A DNA stretch of 62,500 nucleotides from positions 562,501-625,000 of the forward strand of contig WPIO01000068.1 of assembly GCA_009760855.2 (NCBI GenBank), given 5' to 3'. Below, piece by piece: positions 11,915 through 23,099 of the stretch. The DNA is from Cristatella mucedo (taxonomy: Eukaryota; Bryozoa; Phylactolaemata; Cristatellidae). Position numbers and translations under genes: made by a program. Under the pieces are notes generated by a model. That model saw only the letters and a program-made list of their open reading frames with translations, had not been told where the DNA came from and made no database searches. How positions within the stretch are numbered: position 1 is the stretch's first letter; each line of letters starts with the position of its first letter.

Positions 11915-12185
11915 ATCAAATGGACGTGCTGCCGGTGGGCTTTGCCAGGAGCCGGCCATACCCCGAAACGGCCACCAGCTGCCGCCTGTGCCACACTGAG
12001 GCTGAGACCATCTGCCACGTTCCAAGCCACTGCCGGTTGATGCTGCAAGCAATAGCGGCTCGCCACACCCTGGCTCTTGGTCGCCTAGTCGGGACTCTTT
12101 CGGCCCCGCCAGCTCTTGCCTCTAGGCAGGTCACGCTCCCAGGGGCACGGATCTCTAGTCGGAACTGGCTTCTCACTTGGTAAAG
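11915..12185 (+). pseudogene. Fragment of a non-LTR retrotransposon C-terminal zinc finger
   Basis: An 87-residue GC-rich open frame reads CRLCHTEAETICHVPSHC and then a basic IAARHTLALGR helix. C-x2-C-x7-H-x4-C with a following RH is typical of the C-terminal finger of R2/NeSL/R4-like and some other LINE reverse transcriptases. No RT domain adjoins it, so this is a stranded 3' fragment. It differs in composition from LINE-A and LINE-B. The exact clade is inference. Confidence 0.5.
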
Positions 12186-12948
12186 TACCAAGATGGTACC
12201 AAGATCTCTGGTACCGAAGATGATGGTACACATTTACACAATGGCACCAGCGAACCAAGCCGCTGCTGCCGATGCTGCCCTTTTTTCGTAACACGAAAGC
12301 TAAGGCTTACAGTGATATACGTATATATCATGAATTTAACCGCGTGATATAACCATGGATTATTGCGTTCACTGCAGAGAGTTGCCTTTCCCAGAGAGAT
12401 ATACATGTGACAAACTCCCTCGAGACCTCATAGCCAGGTGATCAACATTGGTGGAAATAGGGCGTCAAAGTGAGGCTAAAGGGTCGTCAAAGCAGAATTA
12501 CTGCGTTCCCCTACTTGGATACTTGAGCAAAAGCAGATTTCAAAAGCAGTCTCTATTTCTATATGAAAACAACAAATATACGCACAATTTTGAAAATTTC
12601 TAGCTTTAATCATGCTATCCTCAGTATTTGGCAGTCAAAAAAGGTCCGTATTAGCTACACGTCGTCTTACTAAAGACAAGCATTTTCGTATCAACGGACT
12701 CACTCAATATAGGTAAAAATACATGACTTAGATAAATCTTATTACTATGGAGAGTTTCCTAATATTCATGATTTTGGAGCTTCTGTGTAACTGCAGTAAC
12801 TTTAGACTTTAATCGGCTAGCAGTGCTATGCGTTTAAAGTAAAGAAGGATTAGTGATCCCTTTAAAACCGACAGTCCATGATGTAGCTCTGTTTGGTGAA
12901 ATTGAAAACCCAAAGTACGGTGTGGAAAGCATGAAGTTATGAATTCAG

Positions 12949-12965
12949 GAGAGAGAGATAAAGAT

Positions 12966-13008
<43 letters not shown>
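12949..13008. repeat. (GA)n microsatellite
   Basis: Interrupted GA run within a UBR intron. Confidence 0.9.
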
Positions 13009-13012
<4 letters not shown>

Positions 13013-13550
13013 ATAAAAGGCTTCAGATAAGGCAAAATTTACTATTATCTTTGACTCAAGCTAAGATGAGCACAGATTCGTTTTCCTATGTATATTCTGT
13101 AGTGGAGCCCATTACTCCTGTTACTATTTCGAGACCACTACTGTCGTAGCTGGTGATGTAGCTGATTGCTGATCTGATGAAAATCAACCAGAGCCTTGCG
13201 AAAGATGTTAATCTGAATAAATACTTTATGGCTGCACCTGATTTTGATTGCATGCAATGGGCTACAGTAATGCAGCTGCACTTGGTTCACTAATGGTTTA
13301 CGATGACGTAGTGGAATGCTTGTCCATGTCAGGCTTATTTCGGACGGACGCTTCTTTAACCAGGACTGATTGGATGTACAATTAGCTTTAAAGCCGAAAT
13401 GACACATACATTTTATAATGGGTACTGTGATAATTAATAGCACTGCCTTGCTTTGGGAGGCTATTTTATTTAAGAAGCTCTAGTACTGTGATTATTTTGA
13501 GATTAATGCATCTTTAACCGAGGTTCAGATTTTAAGGATAAAAGTGTGAC

Positions 13551-13588
13551 AGCCACATTAATAAGTGTGCACACTTATTAATGTGGCT
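13551..13588. repeat. Perfect 38-bp palindrome
   Basis: Two 19-base arms, AGCCACATTAATAAGTGTG and its exact reverse complement, with no spacer. Not part of any repeat recognised here. Confidence 0.97.
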
Positions 13589-14029
13589 GGGTTAAAACTG
13601 ACTGCTTTCATGCTTTCCCACCATAGAGAAAAATTAGTTCTCGCTTTATGATACAATAAATGGATTAATAAAAAATTCTATTAGTCAAGCTACTAGTCTG
13701 CTAGTCGCATCCCTTGTCATCACCTGGTACACGGCTAGCGGTTCGTCGGGTATGTCATCAGTTATAAGTTTTTAAATTGTACCCTTTCCTGTTTTGCTTT
13801 ACAGTCTCCACATAGCATCAAATATATTTCAGGATCTTCAGTAAGGGCTTCATGTTGCTTTAATGGTCTGCATCAACCGATGCACTGTCGCCTCCCGAAA
13901 AGAAGCGTTACTAATACTTCTTGTCCTTTGCAGAATTCTCTTCCGAAAACCGGAGTTCTTACGAAAATATTGTACGCAAACCGGTCCAGCTAAGACCTAA
14001 TTAAAGCATATCTGTTTGTCGTTTGACTG

Positions 14030-17000
14030 TTTCTCATGAGAAATTATAAGCCTGCCGACATAAAAAAACTTACCGCTTCAGGCTGGTTTCGCCATACCGG
14101 CAGCGGCATTAGATACGCTGAAGCCGGTAACCTGCTTCTTAGCTATGATGATGCTTACCTATTATCGCTTCATTTTCGTCTTTCAACTGCATTAAAGGAT
14201 GTTATTTCTGTTGCTAAGATCCGTGAATTATGTATTAAGAAAAAAAGCACCCCGGAACCTATTCGGGGGCCCGAGAACAAAGTAACAACAGCATTGTCTC
14301 CAACCGCTCAGCGAGTTCTCCCTCAAGCATTGCTGTGAATCTCTCTAATTTAGTGGTCATTAGTCTTGCTGTAATTTTGACAGCCCAACTTCAAGTGAGT
14401 CTTTTGAATCCTCATCAAATGTGCAATAAACCCTTATTAAATGCGATGTCATTCTTAAAAAAAGCTTCGACTTGCTCGCCTCATCTGAAACTTGGCTAAA
14501 ATTGGTACTCCTCCCGACCAATAATGATGCAACTTTAACAGGATTCGTTCACATCCCTAGATTGGTCGAAATTGAAGGTGTTCGCTATTATTACACGCTC
14601 TTCCTTCGATTTAGAGACATTTGCAGTCCATTCGAACAGTCTTTCAAATCTGTGGTTGAGTTCACCCGACGACAAGCTGCAGATGATGGATGGCAGCAGT
14701 CTATCATCTGTACCAAGTCATGCTTTATCTAAGATTTCACTGACCTGCCTTTAATTATGTGTGCCAGAAATCGATTCCTTGCTATGGGTGATTTTATGGG
14801 TGATATTTAGTTCATTTTAACTTATCTGATGTCTTCAGCATCAACTTTCGCGCACTGACTGACTTATTATTTTTTGGGGCTCATTGCCGGCGCCCTACTC
14901 CCATAAAGGGTGGCGCGCTTGACCAAATTTTCTCATAAAACTGCACTGAATCATCACCGATTATTCCCAAATTCTACTTATCTGACAGCATGCAAATCTC
15001 ATTCAGTCTGAAATTTTTGTCCTCCTTCTCGTCATCTAAAATCACTTGGGAATCTCGAAACCTCACTACCCATGACATCGATGCTATCCGTGCGAGAATG
15101 TCTGCTTTGCCTCTGCTGCTCAATCCGAATGCTAACCATCATGGATAGATTTATACAACACGACACTAGCTGACGTTCTCAAAGAGTTTTTACCGCTAAA
15201 TAAGTTTACTGTGCAACCACGCCAAGACAGCCTAGGGTGTACCACAGACATTAAACTAGCTTGGTCTACTAAACACAAGTTTGAATACAAAACATCAGGA
15301 TTGATTGTCTGTCGACAGACATACGAGGACTAATACAAATCATAACAATAGATCTTAACGAAAGTCAAGTCCAGTTTCTATAAAAAGCCTTGTTGATTCG
15401 CAGATGTATAATCCCAAAATGCTGATGTCTACTGTTAACCATTTCCTTAATCGCTCACTGGTTACCCTTTTACCCACCGATCCTTGTGATAATGTAGCTG
15501 ATTGCTTCTCTAGCTGAATCGTCAACGAGATAGAATAGATCGGGAGTTCATGCCTAGGGTGGCAGAACCCCTTCGAATCCTGTCTGTCAATTTCCCGCAG
15601 CGCTTTAACGTCTATATTCAAAGAGGCCACTAGTGACCTCGTTCTAAAGCTCATATACCAATCAAAAAAGACAACTGATCCTCTAGACCTTATTCTCTCC
15701 GTCCTGCTTCTAGGATTCAGACATTTGCTGCTGCCATGCTAAACTAATTTCATAGTAAGTCATGAGCCTTAGGTCATCTTCCAGCACCTTTAAACTAGGC
15801 TGCAATCAGGCCACTACTCAAGAAAGCTACACTAGACGAAGAGAACTTAAGCAACTTCTGCCAATTCTTCCTTCTACCGTTCCAATTAAAGAAGCTGGAA
15901 CGAGTCATGGCAGACGAACGGCACTGATATATTGAAAATTCAAACTTTGTTAGAAAATTCCAGTCTGGCTTTAGAGCTAATCACTCCGCAGAGTCAGCAT
16001 TGCTAAAGGTGTACAACGACCTACTTAAGAATAGAGTCTTAGGTAGAGTCTTTCTGCTCCTTTTGCTCGATATTTCGGCAGGTTTGATGCCATCAATCAT
16101 CAAGTTCTTCTTGAACGCTTTTTATTTCGCGTGGGCATCACTTGAGCTGCGCAGCAATGGTCAAGGGCCTATATGAGTGGAGACTCAAGAGTATTAATGC
16201 ACCTAGATTGCAGCATATTTTCTTATATAAAATGATGATACAACCATCTTACAAGTTACATGCATTCATAGTAGCATTTAGAAATCGAGAAGGTTAACAC
16301 TCACTATCGGCCCTGTCAGCATATGTCCCGTCGAATCTGCACGAAATCTAGGCGTCCTATTCCAAAAGTGGCATTTCATTAGACGACCGAATCAGCTCCA
16401 CAGTCAAGTCGGCCTACTTTTAGATATACATGACTGCTAAAATTAGGTTCGTTTCGATATGGATACCACACATTTATGGCATGCCGTCACAACTTCTGCA
16501 ACTCCCTGCTTGCCGTTCAACCGGCCTGTGCAATCAGGGCTTACAGCTTGTGCAAAACTCTGCAGCCAGGCTTGTCTGTCTTGAGCGTCTCAGTTGCCAC
16601 ATCTGACAGCTTCTTCCCGACCTGTATTGAATTCCAGACAAGCAATACATCGACTACAAGGTTCCGTCATTCACTTTGAGGTCCCTCATTCTCTGATTTC
16701 AGCCTACCTATCTGGTTTATTCACCACTAGGCTAAGCACCGAACATTTCAGTTTTCAAAATTTAATCATTTACCTGTACCTCGTGCAAATCTGAAATCCT
16801 TAGAAAACATCGCCTTTAGTTCGTGTGCTCCAAAGCCTGAAACTCAATTCCTACTTGCTTCATGACATCCCCGAACTAGACCACGTTTACAACAAACTTC
16901 AAACAAATTCATTTGCGAAAGAATTTTTTCGGTCCACTTGATTCGTCCTTTACGTGGTTCTGCGTGCTGACACCCTGGGTGCTCCTACTAACCATTTTTT

Positions 17001-17165
17001 TATGCTGACCCTGTGCATGTCACCCTTGACCATGATACGTTTGTTGTCGTTGAGCATACTGCCGCCAGCCATTTGATCGTTCTTCCTATGCAGCGAATGC
17101 AAAGTGCATAGAAAGATATTGAGTTCACAGACGGCTCTATATCTAATGTTTTCGTAATATCATTA
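14030..17165 (+). mobile_element. LINE-A copy, longest in the window, decayed
   Basis: Encodes, in broken frames: an endonuclease start (SSETWLK, about 14480), the EN-RT linker (FKEATSDLVLKL, about 15580), an RT start (FQSGFRANHSAESALLKVYN, about 15960), a worn motif A, then SARNLGVLFQ (about 16340), the LVHAF-like C-terminus (about 16480) and a 3' tail at 17095-17165. The N-terminal 100 codons at 14036 may be the remnant of a first ORF. Many stops; not functional. Confidence 0.85.
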
Positions 17166-20100
17166 TTGCGTAATCCGACCTACTCGCTTATCCAATTTGC
17201 TTTAGCAGAGCTTGATCCCTTGCCTCCTCCCTTCTTAGTTATTAGCCATCTTAGTTATTGCACTGAAATTTTCTGGTGATATCGGTTTCAGTTCTTATGC
17301 TAAGATATGGAACGTGCGTCTAACTTTGGTCGATACTTCCGATGGTATGTCATCATATTATTCTCAGAAAAAGACGCATTTGTTGTGTTCAGCGTTTTCT
17401 TTTTGTTTTTCTTCACTCAGTAGAAATATTTATCTTCCTTGTCAATGACCTGCATGCTTACAACTGCATAATCTAGTGCACACGATTAGTTCCTTCTAGC
17501 TGGAAAATGTGACTCTCTTCTTTCGCGCTTTTAATTGCAGGCCTAAGGTAAATAATTTGTGGATTTTTTTATGCAGTTTTCATACTTTTTCAAGCGTTGT
17601 GCGGTGCGTGTCAGTAGTCACGGATTGTTGATTCTGTTTTAGAGCGTGAAGAACTACAAGCACACAGATTTAGTGTTCAATGAGTGCTATGTAAAAGACA
17701 CACGTTTTAATTATTTGTATTTTAATTGCAACGTGAGTTGTATCAGATTTTATTACCACTTTTCTCGCTTTGATTCGTTATTGCAACCGTTGTTCCACAT
17801 ACGCCAGAGATTATAGCATGAATTTAGGATACATATTTTCTTTCAAAGCAGCAGCACTCTAATTTTCTTAGAATATTACTAAGTATGCATATAGCATCAT
17901 GTAACAACACAATGTCGATGAGAAAGCAAGAATAAATAATTCAATAAAGTCAACAAACTAGAAGTAGGACGATTAAATGTGTGTTGCAGTTGTTTTGATG
18001 AAATGTTTTTTAATGTGCTATACAATATCATACAGTTCTTATTATTAAATATTTCATCGTTATCTAGATAGTAGGACTACGTAGAAAAAATTTAAACTAT
18101 CATGAAAACTGCAAAATTTTGAAAAGCAGTTTTCTAGCTCCATACCATGTGAAATTTTTCGTGAATATTTAGAAAATACACTTCGCGACCGAGGGAGTAT
18201 TAGAAATCCAAAAGGCCATACTAAATCACTATAAGATTTTCCTCAAATAAAGGGTATGTACACTATTATTTGCAACTAATATTACTAGTTTTGCCCATGC
18301 TGACTAATGTTTAGCCACAGCCACGCCAAAAAAGAGGATTGTCGCAAGAAAAAATGCACAATTATGTTTAAATAGCAGACACCAACAATCTGAACAACTT
18401 GTGAAGCAATCCGAACTCCGAAAGGTTAAAATTTTTGTAAATCGGCCTCAGGGTAGTCGCAAATTGGTCAGAAAGATGTTTATGCTAAGGTGCTCTCATC
18501 ACAGGAGCGAGATACTGGGTTTATAATTGCAAATGTCTTGGCAGAAAAAGTCCTTAACTTGCTGTGGCCAACACTGGGCGATAATCGTTACTACTCTTCT
18601 GCCGATACACAAATTAGGCTCAAGAAACTGCGGATTTTTATATATTTATTCGGTTTCCTTAAAGGGCTTGTATGCTGGACAGCTATGAAGACTGCTTCTA
18701 ATTCACTCTTATTATTAAACCGCGAGCCGTGAAGATACTGAATTTGACGGTTGAGTACATTTAGAGAGGCAGAGAGCATTTCCACCACAATTTAGTGCGA
18801 GTTCTCTAGTTACTTCCCGGCCAGTAATTTCTATTGACCCATTGCAGCAAACAGTAGAAACGAAATTCAAGAATTGTGCAGTTCCTAAATGCGGCCACGG
18901 CCAAATCACTTTATTAAATTATGACTTTAGGTGTAACGTTATGTAAAGGCCTTGCAGAGGCATTACACTTAAATATCGCCTTCCTTTTCTGAAGTGCTTT
19001 GCAATAAGATAGCTGTGTTCTAGTTTATTTATGCAGCCCAGAAGGAATGTCAGATGACCTGAGCTTATGACGAAGCAAAAATTTAAAAAATCATGTTTCT
19101 TAGCAAACTAATTTTAAGATATCAGAGCTGACGTCTTAGCATGCTGCGTCAGGTTAAGAAGATGGGTTTAGACAATTCTGTTATGTGAAACTCTGACAGT
19201 TTGGGCAGCCTAGTACCTTTTATGCGTCAATATTGCACGCCCCAACAAAATCCAATGTGATCTTAGAGGAACTGGACTACATTACGTGCTCTTACGTGCT
19301 CGTTAACGGACTATAGTTTCATTGAAAACCTTAGCAAGGCATGCAAATCTTGATTTCAGGGAAGCTACTGTTCGATACATTATCCCATTTAAGCTGCTTT
19401 TTAAAATAGCTTAGATTAAAGTTAAATAACGGCTATAGAGCTTAACAATTATTTATTTCTTAATGTTAGAGCTTCATGAACATGTTTGCAGAAAAAAGCT
19501 TACTGCATATTGGCTGTCAAATTATACTTAAAAAATATATCCACTTCGAAATACATCAGCTTACAAATGTGAATATTAAAAAGTATGCATCGTTCTGTAA
19601 ATTAAAGGGTGATTGAAAAATGATTAAGTTATAACCAACCTGCTTTCGATGCACCCATCCCGGTTTCTATAGGGTGCGTCTTCTGTTTTAAAACCAATGT
19701 TGTGAGCCATAATCATAATATTGCATTCCTTGATCCTAGGAATAGGAAGCAGATGCAGCAGCTGTAAAACTTTTCCGAAATTGTAAAAAAATACGCTTAA
19801 AAGCTAAGCTAGTGAGGTTGTCAATTGAAGGAACGCTAATTATGATGATTTATTTATAATAATAATAATAATGAACTTTATAAACACTTCTGATAAGATC
19901 TGTTTCAGATTCATCCATAGAACTGATAGTAATAGCTAGATTTTTAGAGCAGATTGCACAGTGCTGCAATACCTAAGTGCTTATGAACATTAGGAGTTTT
20001 CATATAGACTAATAATAGAAATTTAAACGTATATATAATCGCTATGCAATATAATCTACATTAGTATCTATATATGTAGTATTAAAATTGATTTAGTAAG

Positions 20101-20429
20101 AAGCGTATAGACCAGTGTTCTGAAAAGAGTAGGCAAATGCGTTTAAACTATTCATCATTTAAAAACATGTTCATTCAGGCTTTGCACCATTTCGGTCTCA
20201 GGTCTCATTTGACCTCTGTCAACTTTTATTTTAAACTGCATATTTTAAGGGTTCACCTGTTCATGTTGAGGGGCTATACAACGAACTATTTTACATGTTT
20301 ATGTTATGCATGAAAATATTAAAATAATACAAATAGACTACATGAAATATCGGTCCAGTTAATTTTATGCGAAAAAGCACGGCGTAGATGACTTATTCAC
20401 TTGAGCACCATATTTGCTGGTGCGCATAC

Positions 20430-20646
20430 CAAAATTGACTTGTGCAGGGTACGTGCGACGAACCTTAAAAATATACACGTTCCTCCACCACAGTCAAGCA
20501 TATGTCTATAAGCTCCGAAAACTCGTACGCCGCACATATCGGGAGATAAAGCGGAGCAGCACAGAGTGTTGGAGCAGACTATGTCACCGCAAAGGAGACA
20601 CAGAGCTGGACTTCCTGTGAGAATACTGAGGCTTCCATTGGGGCAT
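20430..20646 (-). CDS. UBR1/2: UBR C-terminal domain exon with cysteine cluster
   Basis: Acceptor TGAATTGCAG. Encodes CPNGSLS, PALCLLCGDIVCSNTLCC, then HMLDCGGGTCIFLR. This is the family's conserved 'CLxCG..LCS...CC ... HA..CG.G..IFL+' block, so the Cys/His ligands of the C-terminal domain are present. One base completes the codon left by the exon at 20751. The 3' boundary has two options: GT after TTTTAAG (exon end 20464) or after ATTTTG (20430). The second keeps phase 0 for the exon at 9375. Confidence 0.9.
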
Positions 20647-20750
20647 CTGCAATTCAGACGCTATCCCTTCAAGCAGAGTTCACTATATCTCAAGCACAAC
20701 CTTGATCAAGACCTTCGACATTTAAAAAAAATCTTTGGCGGAAGTAGTAC

Positions 20751-20879
20751 CTGAAAGCTGCGACTTTCCTCAAGAGTTCACTGTATTCATAAGGCAACGA
20801 TATTAGCGGTCGCGAAGTGAGTGGATACTTGATTTTGATTGTCGATTGAAATACAGCTCCATAATTTTTCACGCACGGC
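20751..20879 (-). CDS. UBR1/2: UBR C-terminal domain exon
   Basis: Acceptor ATATTTTCAG, donor CAG|GTACTA. Encodes CVKNYGAVFQ and KYPLTSRPLISLPYEYSELL, then KVAAFR. This matches the family's 'YP...N.LI.LP.DYS.L...A..F.CP' segment directly before the cysteine cluster. Length 129 with phase 2 in and out, consistent with both neighbours. Confidence 0.92.
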
Positions 20880-21027
20880 CTGAAAATATTTCGCCTATTT
20901 GAGCAGGATGTAGCTTTAAACAGTGCTATACAATGTCTAATTTCCTCACAATAGGATGCAGAATAATATTTAGAGTAGTACGCATTGTGAGCGGATTACA
21001 GCGGATCATATTTGGGATTGCACTTAC

Positions 21028-21139
21028 GAGCCAAGAAGTTCATTAAATACATCAACGTTTTCCTGAATGATGTCAGAAATTGTTTGCTTGAAACCCAGGT
21101 GGCCGCATAGAAACTTGAAATCGGCATCTTCAAAGCCTT
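21028..21139 (-). CDS. UBR1/2: UBR C-terminal region exon
   Basis: Acceptor CTCTCTGCAG, donor CTC|GTAAGT. Encodes GFEDADFKFLCGHLGF and then QTISDIIQENVDVFNELLGS. The family has a comparable 'F..LC.YL.LP..L..LFQE....L' stretch here. Phase 1 in and phase 2 out agree with 21230 and 20879. The frame stays open upstream of the chosen acceptor (PENIHVENLS), but only this acceptor gives the right phase. Confidence 0.88.
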
Positions 21140-21229
21140 CTGCAGAGAGATTTTCCACATGTATATTCTCAGGAAAACACTAGGAAGTTTCAAGAATGAT
21201 CAATGGAATGCGATGTAAGAACAGCTTAC

Positions 21230-21375
21230 TTGATATTTGACGAAAATTCGTCAAATGAGAAAAAAATAAAACCGTGCAGCGAAGAAATGGCAAACACGAT
21301 TCTTCGACAACTTTTTCCAGTTGCGCGTACCAGCACTCGGAGTGGCCACCGGATTCCTCCAAATAATCTCGCATC
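21230..21375 (-). CDS. UBR1/2: UBR helical region exon (LPFLRC)
   Basis: Acceptor TATATTAACTAG, donor CAA|GTAAGC. Encodes MRDYLEESGGHSECWYAQLE, then VVEESCLPFLRCTVLFFSHL. The P-F-L-R/K-C-x-x-L-F-F core is one of the best conserved motifs of UBR1/UBR2 C-terminal halves. Length 146, phase 2 in and phase 1 out. Confidence 0.92.
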
Positions 21376-22611
21376 CTAGTTAATATAACAAAAGCCTTTA
21401 TCAGAAAATTGAAGGCGAGAATACTCGGCGTCTGTAAAGTTCTCATTCTTTTTGCAGCGGTATAGGCTAGAGAAGAAATTCGTGAGAGCTGAACATTAGA
21501 TTAGTTCAACACAAAACGGAATGTTCGCCTAGTTCAGGAGAGCTGGCTAGTATTGTTTACATACCAAACACTATTCTCGCTCACTAAACAATGCGAGACG
21601 CATCAACGATGAGAATAAAGATATGCGTAAACTACGAGAGAACTGCACTTGGGTTGCCCTAAGCGCTGGAGGGCGGCCTCAAGCCGCTCCAACCGCGCCA
21701 CTGTCAACCGTCGCCTAAATTTTTCGTGATGCCTTCGGTTACTCCGCGGATATCCTTGCTATACGACTGTGCATGAGCTCAGCTCCTCGAGTCATACCTA
21801 CAGGCTTCGGCGGGTCTGTTAGAACTTCTCAGTATCTTGCGTTAACCCCAACCGGCAGCTTGGCTATTAAACCTGAGAACAGTAAGTTTGAACTTCTGTT
21901 TAAAATTTGCTGTACTAGTAGCGCACTCACAGTGCCGCCCCATTATGCGAAAAAAGCCAACCGTCGGCCGTTGTTAAGGTTCGCTTTAGTTTTTAAACGC
22001 GGCTTCTGCCGGCTCTACAACATGCCGCCTCACACGCGGACCTATTAATCGGCGTCGCGCCCTTATTTCTTCACTTGAGAGCAATAAATGAACCGAAAAA
22101 TTAAGTAAACGAGTAGGTGAGTAAATGAACCGTAAATAACCATAAATAACCATAACCGCCAGTAAATGAACCGTAAACATGGACCTGCAGTCACAATCGG
22201 CCTTGCAAGTGCTGAAAATGCTTTTTTAAGTCCCACTACTTCTATTTGGCAGTCAGAAGATATCGGAAAATCTTAAATTCCGCCTGGTAAATGTCTGCTC
22301 AATAAAGACAAAGGGTTAATTACTCATCCGTGACCTGGTGGTCTAGCAGGAGCTACATGCACACTTAGCCTGATCGACACATGGATGACGCCTAGTTCTG
22401 ACGGCTGGTACCTGAGACCACCCCACCCGGGTTCTCATTCTTTCAGGTCCAAGCAGTCTGGCGAGGTCGATAGCACTTGGCTATTATTCGTGAATCCTGT
22501 GGCTAAATGGCCTGCGGTGTTTTGATTAGGCCGTCGTTCGAATAATTTGCAATAAGGTCGTCGTCACACCAAACTCCTGGCTGTCTAACCTTGTTAATGG
22601 CGGAGTCCTTG

Positions 22612-22748
22612 GAGTTTGGCCCACTGGTTAAGGAGCTTGCCGCCCAGACCAAGGTCTGACCGACGTCATGGGCTAGAGCCCCGTGGCGTGTGTGAAGCGC
22701 CTGAATAGAGATTAGTTTATCTTAGGGCTCTATACAAAATGAATTACC
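22612..22748 (+). mobile_element. SINE-1 copy
   Basis: tRNA-like head (CCCACTGGTTAAGGAGCTTG; box B region GGGCTAGAGCCCC) joined to a tail reading GTGAAGCGCCTGAATAGAG and a TTAGGGCTCTAT arm like LINE-A's hairpin. Confidence 0.8.
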
Positions 22749-22854
22749 GCTAAAGTGCCTGTTCGTGACAGACCGGTATTGAACTCATACTGAAAATCCT
22801 AGCAACATGCAGGTCGGCTAGTAGTGCCTGTATGGAGAACTTTAGTTTGGTCCA

Positions 22855-22935
22855 ACTCATGTGTAAAGTGCGTAGATAAAAATTTAAGTTCTCTAAGGAT
22901 GCTATAGAATGCATTATTTTATCATTACAACACAT
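22855..22935 (+). mobile_element. LINE-A 3' tail
   Basis: TGTAAAGTGCGTAGATAAAA, TTCTCTAAGGATGCTATAG and an AT-rich end. Confidence 0.65.
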
Positions 22936-23099
22936 TGTACATGCAACTCCAATCATTGAACTTATCGGCAATCTCATTATCCCTATAAATGTCTGACCTG
23001 TGTCTGCTGACCTTTTCGGGTTCTTGCTTGGTCCCTGTTACTGTTCCTGTTGTACGTGCAGGGTAATGTCGAGTTTTTCCAGTAAAGTAACTTAAAAAA

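Larger units (their letters stand above)
9376..20429 (-). other. 11-kb UBR intron with mobile DNA
   Basis: Contains a SINE-2 copy, a LINE zinc-finger fragment, a perfect 38-bp palindrome and a LINE-A copy, listed separately. The stretches 9380-10480, 10700-11900, 12200-12940, 13010-14030 and 17170-20420 are AT-rich. I see no gene, RNA gene or classifiable repeat in them. Confidence 0.6.

Noticed and set aside
12180-12240. Repeated GGTACC/TGGTACCAAGA words as an operator or hairpin
   Set aside because: Short and imperfect, next to a decayed LINE fragment; no regulatory context.
18715-18909. Minus-strand frame with VCCNGSIEITGREVTRE and NCGGNALCLSKC resembling the UBR cysteine region
   Set aside because: A much better match with correct acceptor and phase lies at 20646-20430, and this frame's phase does not fit. 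Chance similarity, or at most a decayed duplicate.
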